Positions 1-4,634 of a stretch of DNA of 6,241 bases are shown piece after piece. The stretch comes from Clostridium sp. CAG:1024 (GTDB taxonomy: Bacteria; Bacillota; Clostridia; Christensenellales; CAG-138), in NCBI GenBank assembly GCA_000432015.1, contig HF985510.1, positions 1 through 6,241 of the forward strand, in the 5' to 3' direction. The notes below the pieces were generated by a model. The model saw only the letters and a program-made list of their open reading frames with translations, was not told the DNA's origin and searched no databases. Made by a program: the position numbers and the translations under genes. Position 1 is the stretch's first letter; each line of letters begins with the position of its first letter.

Positions 1-251
1 ATAACTATTTCACCCTTTTCGTTATCCTTGCTTTACAGCGCAAAAAACAGGTGATTCTCAACCCTTAGATGTAAAAACAGGCGGCATCCAACCGAAGTTG
101 AATGTCGCCTGTTTTTTCCAATCCTGTTTCGCAGTTGCCGATTTCGTAATTCTCTCAAATTACTGTCTTACGAGCACCCGCCCGAACTCCCCCCTCTTTT
201 TCTGTCGTTCGAGTGCAGCCGCCGTTCTTCGCATTCGATGCGGCCAGCGCG
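1..251. other. Non-coding left flank, terminator-bearing
   Basis: I see no supported gene here. The small open frames have no ribosome binding site and a composition typical of non-coding GC-rich DNA. The stretch holds the hairpin terminator listed separately, a second copy of its left-arm sequence AAAAACAGG (43-51), a 6-bp inverted repeat GTAATT/AATTAC (146-151 and 158-163), a small hairpin CGCAT/ATGCG (230-234 and 238-242) just after the phospholipase stop, and a pyrimidine tract at 186-200. It is most simply the 3' untranslated region of the leftward operon meeting whatever lies left of the window. Confidence 0.6.
73..117. terminator. Strong hairpin terminator, probably bidirectional
   Basis: Arms 73-87 and 102-116 pair over 15 bp with one G-T wobble (84/105). 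An inner stem 89-92/97-100 continues the hairpin after one mismatch. Read on the minus strand the apex is C-TTCG-G, the very stable UUCG tetraloop, and the stem ends in five Ts. Read on the plus strand the stem ends in six Ts. The minus-strand reading suits termination of the phospholipase operon about 135 nt after its stop codon. The plus-strand reading could end a rightward gene located left of the window. Confidence 0.85.
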
Positions 252-1391
252 CTATTCCTGTACTTGCAGCGGCAAAAGTGTCAGCAGTCTGCTGGGCTTT
301 TGGGGCGCTTTGCTCCTGCGCTCGGAACGCACACGCTCATACAAAGCCTTGTCCGTGATGATCTCAAAGGGGTCGATTTCGAGCTCTGCCGCCGTCTTTT
401 CAAGAAACGCAGTAAACACATCGTAATAATCGCCCTTGGCTCCGGTCTCATGTGCAAGAGCGGGCAGAAGTTCTTCGTGCAGCGCGCGCAGTGAGCACGT
501 TCCTTCCGCATTCTTTATAAGCTCCGCGAGCAACTCATATGCCTCGTCCTCGGTCAGCGTGCGATCAATATAATACGTTTTTCCATACAGGCCGTACAAC
601 ACCCGTTTTGCATCAAAGTAGCCGAGTTTCAAATTCTCGGCGCTCTGCTCGCCGGAAAAATTCAGCACGGGTCCAAGCTCCGCATACGGTGCGATGGTCG
701 TGACGCTCACATCCTTCGGGATCTTGACGCGTTTTTCAACGCCGACGCCATAGATTCGGATCACAATGAGATCCTTGTAGCCGCGGCTGACGAGCGAATC
801 AATCGGCACAACGTCCTGCACGCCGCCGTCGGTATAGCGCTTACCGCCGAGTTTCTCGTGCTTGAATGCAGGGAAGTACGCGGAAGCCAGCAGCATATCG
901 TGCAGCTCTCCCTCCGGAAGCGCCTTTGCATCAAGATCCAGTTCCTTATGATCGGTGATGGAATACGTGACAATATAAAAGTTGACGTCAGACGTCCTGA
1001 CCTTCTTCTCATCGATGACCTCTTCTAAGAGCTTTCGAAGAGGCTCGACGTCGAAACCGCCGTCACGGATGATCTCTCCTGCGCGTTTCAAAACGGTTTT
1101 GAGTTCGCTGAGCCCCCGCACTTCCCCCTTCATCACGCGCTCCATGCGCTCGTCGTCCACGTTCATTACCTGAGAGAAACGGATATTCTTCCAAAGCCGC
1201 TCCGCGTTCTCCAAATCGTGCATCGCCATGAGCGCGCCGTTCAAAGCGCCCACGGACGAACCGGACACTGCGTCGTATCGAACGCCGGCCTCTTCCAGTG
1301 CTTTCCATGCGCCGACTTCATATCCGCCGCGCGCGCCGCCTCCCTCAAGGGCGATCGCATAGCGCTTACTGAGATCCAGTTTCAATTCCAT
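252..1391 (-). CDS. Patatin-like phospholipase family protein
   Basis: This 379-residue protein is a predicted cytosolic serine acyl-hydrolase of the patatin family, which cleaves acyl esters of phospholipids or related lipids with a Ser-Asp dyad. Visible motifs are the oxyanion-hole loop GGGARGG (17-23), the nucleophile elbow GSSVG (44-48, Ser46) and the DGG motif (188-190, Asp188). The stretch ASAYFPAF before the Asp is also typical. The patatin core ends near residue 215. The remaining roughly 165 residues are mostly helical and charged, and I cannot assign a domain to them. No signal peptide or membrane segment is seen. The start is supported by AAGGAG 8 nt upstream. It follows the PF06541 gene by 26 nt, so the two are probably co-transcribed. 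Substrate is unknown. Family assignment is secure; physiological role is not. Confidence 0.93.
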   Translation of the reverse strand: MELKLDLSKRYAIALEGGGARGGYEVGAWKALEEAGVRYDAVSGSSVGALNGALMAMHDLENAERLWKNIRFSQVMNVDDERMERVMKGEVRGLSELKTVLKRAGEIIRDGGFDVEPLRKLLEEVIDEKKVRTSDVNFYIVTYSITDHKELDLDAKALPEGELHDMLLASAYFPAFKHEKLGGKRYTDGGVQDVVPIDSLVSRGYKDLIVIRIYGVGVEKRVKIPKDVSVTTIAPYAELGPVLNFSGEQSAENLKLGYFDAKRVLYGLYGKTYYIDRTLTEDEAYELLAELIKNAEGTCSLRALHEELLPALAHETGAKGDYYDVFTAFLEKTAAELEIDPFEIITDKALYERVRSERRSKAPQKPSRLLTLLPLQVQE

Positions 1392-1417
1392 CGTCGTTTC
1401 TCCTTCCGTGCGTTGGG

Positions 1418-2236
1418 TCAGTCTTTGTTCTCTGCGGTTTGCTCCGCATTCCGCTGCGCCGCTTCCGCGGCCTTCGCGTCCTTATTCTCGCCGAGCAGAC
1501 GGCGTTTTAACTCCTGCATGGCTTCCGCATAGCGCTCGGAACGAATATCGGGGAAGGCTTTGAGCAGTCGCCGCTCGCCGAAGCCCGGCTTATGCTCGCG
1601 CAGTGCCGCGCGGAACGCTTCGTTGCGTTTTTTGACTGCGATCGTTCCCTCGGCAAGACTCTCTCCGACGCTGTCGGATACGACACGCAGCCGTTCCGCC
1701 GCTTCGTCCAGCTTACGCAGCCGCCGATTCAGCTTCAGTACGCACAAAACGGTCACAACAAGATCCGCGAGCAACACCGCATAAAGCACGGCGAGCAAGA
1801 TCACGGTCAGCTTAACCGGAATCAGCGACACGAGCTTTGCAACGAGCGGGTGCGCTACATCGATGACAAGCACGCAGGCCAGTCCCCACAGCAGCGAAAA
1901 CAGCAGGCAGACATAGCCGCCGATATTCAGCGGGCGCTTTGAATAGTCCCACCAGCGATGGTGGAAGCATTTCTCCATCAAATAACCGGCGACGAGCTCA
2001 ATGGCCGAGGTCAGCAGCATGGATCCGAGGAACAGCGCAAGAAGGTTTTCCTTGATCGGATAGAGCACGAATACAACAAGGCAAACGCCGAATCCGTATA
2101 CAGGACAGACCGGACCGTTCAGGAAGCCGCGGTTTACAAATTTGCCGTGCATAGCGGCTGCAAAGACGACCTCACAGCACCAGCCCAGGAACGCATAGAT
2201 CAGAAAAAAGCAAAGATACTCTCGAAAACTCCACAT
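1418..2236 (-). CDS. Five-TM PF06541 membrane protein ('putative ABC transporter permease')
   Basis: The 272-residue protein is an integral membrane protein of the PF06541 (DUF1113, 'CmpB-type putative ABC transporter permease') family, recognised from GWCCEV (18-23), NRGFLNGPVCPVYGFG (35-50) and WWDYS..P.NIGGY (95-108). Predicted membrane segments lie near 6-27, 43-60, 65-86, 107-127 and 142-167. The C-terminal roughly 100 residues (170-272) are highly charged and helical, with a Lys/Glu/Ala-rich tail, and are probably cytosolic. Despite the database name, no transport function is established and no ATPase partner is adjacent. The frame is open to an ATG at 2254, but I chose 2236: GGAGG (2246-2250) sits 9 nt before it, and the predicted transcription start (about 2250) lies downstream of the 2254 ATG. 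ATG 2242 is a second alternative (spacing 3). It is first gene of the operon with the phospholipase. Confidence 0.85.
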   Translation of the reverse strand: MWSFREYLCFFLIYAFLGWCCEVVFAAAMHGKFVNRGFLNGPVCPVYGFGVCLVVFVLYPIKENLLALFLGSMLLTSAIELVAGYLMEKCFHHRWWDYSKRPLNIGGYVCLLFSLLWGLACVLVIDVAHPLVAKLVSLIPVKLTVILLAVLYAVLLADLVVTVLCVLKLNRRLRKLDEAAERLRVVSDSVGESLAEGTIAVKKRNEAFRAALREHKPGFGERRLLKAFPDIRSERYAEAMQELKRRLLGENKDAKAAEAAQRNAEQTAENKD

Positions 2237-2245
2237 TTGCATACG

Positions 2246-2250
2246 CCTCC
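2246..2250 (-). promoter_or_regulatory. Ribosome binding site deciding the PF06541 start
   Basis: GGAGG on the minus strand lies 9 nt before ATG 2236, 3 nt before ATG 2242, and inside the coding sequence if ATG 2254 is used. ATG 2254 has only an AAGG 17 nt upstream, too far to be useful. This favours translation from 2236. Confidence 0.65.
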
Positions 2251-2256
2251 GCATCT

Positions 2257-2285
2257 ATTTTACAAAATTCGCCTTCATCTTGCAA
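2257..2285 (-). promoter_or_regulatory. Promoter of the PF06541-phospholipase operon
   Basis: On the minus strand TTGCAA (2280-2285) and TAAAAT (2257-2262) are separated by 17 bp, a good sigma-A-type promoter. Transcription would start near 2250, giving a leader of only about 14 nt that begins at the GGAGG ribosome binding site. It lies directly after the metK terminator, so the operon is probably transcribed independently of metK. Confidence 0.65.
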
Positions 2286-2306
2286 CGGACAGTTTTTCCT
2301 GTTCGT

Positions 2307-2350
2307 GAAAACGAAAGCGCGGCTCCCGATCCGTAACCGAAAGCCGCGCG
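2307..2350 (-). terminator. Rho-independent terminator of metK
   Basis: GCGCGGCT (minus strand, 2349-2342) pairs with AGCCGCGC (2324-2317) to give a perfect 8-bp GC-rich stem with a 17-nt loop. It is followed on the minus strand by the T-rich TTTCGTTTTC. It starts 18 nt after the metK stop codon. The loop is long and the T tract is interrupted, so some readthrough into the next operon is possible. Confidence 0.7.
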
Positions 2351-2367
2351 GCGCTCACACACTCCGT

Positions 2368-3510
2368 TCAGTTCTTCCATTTCTCCGCCAGATCCGTCCG
2401 CTCCCACGGGAGCTCCGCCGCATTCTCCCCGAAATGGCCATAGGCCGCAGTCTTTGCATAGATCGGACGGCGCAGGCCGAAACGCTCGATGATCCCGGCA
2501 GGCCGGAGATCGACCGTTTCCTCGATCCGGTTCCGTATCGTCGAAACCGGCAGTGCCTCCGTTCCGAAGGTATCGATGCGCAGCGAAACCGGCTCCGCCA
2601 CGCCGATAGCATACGCAAGCTGGATCTCACAACGCCTGGCGAGTCCCGCCGCAACAACGTTCTTAGCGAGGTAGCGCGCCATATACGCCGCGCTGCGATC
2701 GACCTTGGACGGGTCTTTCCCGGAAAACGCGCCGCCGCCGTGGCGTGCATAGCCGCCGTAGGTGTCAACGATGATCTTCCGTCCTGTCAGTCCGGAATCG
2801 CCCGCGGGGCCGCCGATCACAAATCTGCCGGTCGGATTGATGTACAGTTTTGTCGTTTCATCGATCATGCGCGGCGGCAAGACGTGACGTATGACCTTCT
2901 CCGTAATGTCTTTCCGCAGCGTATCCATGTCCACATCCGCTTCGTGCTGGCTCGAAACGACGACCGAGGTGATCCGCCGCGGCGTCTCGTCCTCATATAC
3001 GATGGAGACCTGCGCCTTGCCGTCCGGCAGCAGATATGGGATCTCTCCGCTTTCCCGCACTTGCTGCAGCCGGCGCGTCAGGCGGTGTGCAAGCGCGATG
3101 GGCAGCGGCATGTAATCCGCCGTGTCATTGCAGGCGTACCCAAACATCATGCCCTGATCGCCCGCGCCGCTGTCCGCGGTCTGCTCGCTGTCAACGCCCA
3201 TGGCGATGTCCGGCGACTGCGCATGCACGTCCACCATGATCTCACAGCTTTCTGCATCAAAGCCGTGACCAGGCCTTGTATAGCCGATGTCGCGGATCGT
3301 ATCGCGTGCGATCGCTTCATAATCGACCGCTGCGTTTGCAGTGATCTCACCCATGATATGGACTTTGTCCGTTATTGCCGTGACCTCGCAGGCAACATGT
3401 GCCGCCGGGTCTTTTGCAAGAATTGCATCCAAAATGCGATCGGCGATCTGGTCGCAGACCTTGTCGGGGTGACCTGCTGTAACGGATTCAGAGGAAAAAT
3501 AGGTTTTCAT
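2368..3510 (-). CDS. metK: S-adenosylmethionine synthetase (methionine adenosyltransferase)
   Basis: MetK condenses methionine and ATP to S-adenosylmethionine, releasing phosphate and pyrophosphate. It is a cytosolic enzyme, usually a tetramer, needing Mg2+ and K+. The 380-residue length is normal for the bacterial family. Diagnostic motifs are all present: GHPDK (13-17) in the ATP-binding region, signature 1 GAGDQGMMFGYA (115-126), and signature 2 GGGAFSGKDPSKVDRSAAY (258-276) with the phosphate-binding loop. The N-terminus MKTYFSSESVTAGHPDK matches the family start, so the ATG at 3510 is confident. AAAAGGAG lies 12 nt upstream, slightly further than usual. The gene has its own promoter, a long structured leader and its own terminator, so it appears monocistronic. 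The product is also the precursor of decarboxylated SAM used to make spermidine, relevant to the divergent pot operon. Confidence 0.98.
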   Translation of the reverse strand: MKTYFSSESVTAGHPDKVCDQIADRILDAILAKDPAAHVACEVTAITDKVHIMGEITANAAVDYEAIARDTIRDIGYTRPGHGFDAESCEIMVDVHAQSPDIAMGVDSEQTADSGAGDQGMMFGYACNDTADYMPLPIALAHRLTRRLQQVRESGEIPYLLPDGKAQVSIVYEDETPRRITSVVVSSQHEADVDMDTLRKDITEKVIRHVLPPRMIDETTKLYINPTGRFVIGGPAGDSGLTGRKIIVDTYGGYARHGGGAFSGKDPSKVDRSAAYMARYLAKNVVAAGLARRCEIQLAYAIGVAEPVSLRIDTFGTEALPVSTIRNRIEETVDLRPAGIIERFGLRRPIYAKTAAYGHFGENAAELPWERTDLAEKWKN

Positions 3511-3537
3511 TGTGTGTTTGCGCTCCTTTTGTAATTT

Positions 3538-3665
3538 CGCACCGACAGTCGCGGAGTTCCCGTTTCTTTCCGTTTCCCGTGACCGGCGCCCACTTTCCCG
3601 CTGCGATTTCGCATTTGTGGCCTGCTTCTGCGCGGTTGCCCAATGCGTGAGGTCTGTCGGATGCG
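3538..3665 (-). promoter_or_regulatory. Structured 5' leader of metK, candidate cis-regulatory RNA
   Basis: The predicted transcript starts near 3677, leaving about 167 nt before the metK ATG. Its two ends pair: plus-strand CGCACCGACAG (3538-3548) is complementary to CTGTCGG-a-TGCG (3654-3665), giving 11 bp with one bulge (3661). The helix begins about 12 nt after the transcription start and ends 8 nt before the AAAAGGAG ribosome binding site (3523-3530). Inside are possible stems 3576-3583/3548-3556 (7 bp plus a mismatch), 3610-3615/3642-3647 (6 bp) and a competing 4-bp hairpin 3602-3613. metK leaders often carry SAM riboswitches, but I do not find the SAM-I core. A stretch GGGCAACC (3635-3642, minus) is only a partial resemblance. 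Function is inferred from position and structure alone. Confidence 0.45.
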
Positions 3666-3683
3666 TACCGGACTGTTCCCACT

Positions 3684-3711
3684 ATTTTACCCGACGTGAA
3701 TGGATTGTCAA
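3684..3711 (-). promoter_or_regulatory. metK: metK promoter
   Basis: On the minus strand TTGACA (3706-3711, perfect -35) and TAAAAT (3684-3689, five of six) are separated by 16 bp. Transcription would start near 3677. This is the strongest sigma-A-type promoter in the window, fitting a housekeeping gene. A 5-bp inverted repeat CCGTG-CCA-CACGG (3735-3747) lies just upstream and has no assigned role. Confidence 0.75.
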
Positions 3712-3981
3712 GCACGGCCCCCGCATTCCCCTGTCCGTGCCACACGGTGAATGCCACAAACCTCCGAGCAGCTTACGGCAGCAGCGCTGCAAATATCCCC
3801 ATCTAAGGCCATAAAAGCAGCGGCGCTTCCCCGATACCGTTGAACGTGATTTTGAAGAAACGCAGTATTTTTGCACGCCGCTCTCCTTGCATTCGGTTCT
3901 CGCGGTCCGCCGTTATTTCTGTCTGCATTCACTGCGGACGCAGCTCAAAGATTTTCTTGTCGATTATTTGTTGAAATCCTG
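3712..3981. other. Intergenic stretch without a convincing gene
   Basis: About 270 bp between the divergent metK and XRE promoters. No open frame has coding character that I trust. A leftward GTG frame (3682-3876) with an AAGGAG site and a leftward 41-codon ATG frame (3803-3928) are discussed and not accepted. Palindromic pieces are GCAGCGCTGC (3781-3790), CTGCG-GA-CGCAG (3932-3943), and GTCCGC/GCGGAC (3905-3910 and 3934-3939). I recognise no known RNA family in them. Confidence 0.5.
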
Positions 3982-4010
3982 TTGACAAGCGAGGGCAAGT
4001 ATGATTCAAT
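3982..4010 (+). promoter_or_regulatory. Promoter of the XRE-pot operon
   Basis: TTGACA (3982-3987, perfect -35) is followed after 17 bp by TTCAAT (4005-4010, four of six to TATAAT). Transcription would start near 4017, about 48 nt before the regulator's ATG. The -35 sequence overlaps one arm of a CTTGTC/GACAAG inverted repeat (3956-3961 and 3984-3989). Confidence 0.65.
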
Positions 4011-4011
4011 A

Positions 4012-4050
4012 TGACTGTTTCGGTTTAGTGACTGTAAACTCACGGTTTAG
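4012..4050 (+). repeat. Tandem repeats over the transcription start, probable operator
   Basis: Two imperfect units lie back to back. Unit 1 (4012-4028) is TGACTGT, 2 nt, CGGTTTAG. Unit 2 (4029-4050) is TGACTGT, 7 nt, CGGTTTAG. The CGGTTTAG copies are 22 bp apart, about two helical turns. Across the unit junction lies an inverted repeat GTTTA-7-TAAAC (4023-4039), with a second one GTGA-8-TCAC (4028-4043). The block spans the predicted start site directly upstream of an XRE regulator gene, the usual place for a self-regulating repressor's operator. Binding is inferred. Confidence 0.5.
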
Positions 4051-4064
4051 AAAGGGATGACTCG

Positions 4065-4601
4065 ATGGAGATCGGCGACAAGATCAAGCGGCTTCGTTTG
4101 CAGCGCGGTCTGACGCAGGAGGAGCTCGCGGCCCGCACCGAGCTTTCAAAGGGTTTCATTTCCCAGTTGGAGCGCGATTTGACCTCCCCCTCCATTGCCA
4201 CGCTCATGGACATTCTTGAAGCGCTCGGCACGGACGTTTCCGATTTCTTCCGCGATACGGGAGACGAAAAGGTCGTTTATGGCCGCGAGGACATGTTTGA
4301 AAAGGAGCAGGATGACGGCGTCGTCATTCGCTGGCTCGTCACGAATGCACAGAAAAATGCGCTCGAGCCGATCCTCGTTACGCTGCCCGCGGGCATTTCG
4401 ACCGTTGCGGACGACCCGCATGAGGGTGAAGAATTCGGATATGTGCTTTCGGGGTCCGTCACGCTGTATCTCGGCGAGAAGAAATACCGGATCCACCGCG
4501 GCGACAGTTTTTGCTTCCGTTCCACCGCAGTGCATTTTCTGCAAAACACCGGAAAGCGCGAGGCGCTCGTTCTCTGGGTGTCCACGCCGCCTTCTTTTTA
4601 A
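4065..4601 (+). CDS. XRE-family regulator with C-terminal cupin sensor (PuuR-like)
   Basis: A 178-residue DNA-binding regulator. Residues 6-61 form a helix-turn-helix of the XRE/Cro-CI type (KIKRLRLQRGLTQEELA, then LSKGFISQLERDLTSPSIATL). A connecting stretch leads to a cupin_2 barrel from about 103 to 173, with the motif-1-like H119 and E122/E123 before YVLSGSVTLYLG, and a motif-2-like GDSFCF(146-151)...H157...N161. The architecture and size match PuuR, the E. coli putrescine-responsive repressor (known family). Placement 33 bp upstream of potA implies control of polyamine uptake, with the cupin probably sensing a polyamine or related ligand. AAAGGG lies 8 nt before the ATG. The gene probably autoregulates through repeats at 4012-4050. 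Repressor versus activator cannot be told from sequence, so I give no symbol. Confidence 0.92.
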   Translation: MEIGDKIKRLRLQRGLTQEELAARTELSKGFISQLERDLTSPSIATLMDILEALGTDVSDFFRDTGDEKVVYGREDMFEKEQDDGVVIRWLVTNAQKNALEPILVTLPAGISTVADDPHEGEEFGYVLSGSVTLYLGEKKYRIHRGDSFCFRSTAVHFLQNTGKREALVLWVSTPPSF

Positions 4602-4634
4602 CGATACGAATTAGGGAAAGAGAGGAATTCGTTT

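Noticed and set aside
146..163. GTAATT-6-AATTAC inverted repeat
   Set aside because: A lone 6-bp AT-rich inverted repeat in a 3' flank, with no promoter or gene start beside it. Too short to call an operator or attachment site.
2343..2352. GCCGCGCGGC perfect palindrome after metK
   Set aside because: Overlaps the terminator arm and is explained by its GC-rich sequence; no separate site is needed.
2305..3534. 409-codon open frame on the plus strand
   Set aside because: It lies entirely antisense to metK, whose family motifs are unmistakable. The frame is Arg/His/Cys-rich and has no domain I recognise; it is a by-product of GC-rich codon use.
3542..3583. Cobalamin-riboswitch-like pieces (GGGAA and CCGCGACTGT on the minus strand)
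   Set aside because: The conserved GGTG..AA.TCC segment and the GCCACTG B12-box element are missing, and metK is not a usual target.
3635..3642. GGGCAACC in the metK leader as a SAM-I/SAM-IV riboswitch core
   Set aside because: Only this short block fits. The upstream AGAG/GGGA segments and the downstream GGUGC.AA..CC segment that define the family are not found in the expected positions.
3803..3928. 41-codon leftward ATG frame ending in a hydrophobic stretch (RFFKITFNGIGEAPLLLWP)
   Set aside because: The translation looks somewhat protein-like, but there is no ribosome binding site, a stop codon sits directly before the ATG, and the third-position GC is lower than in the real genes.
4195..4614. 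139-codon plus-strand frame overlapping the XRE-cupin gene
   Set aside because: Shifted frame of a well-supported gene, with Arg/Ser-rich composition and no start signal.
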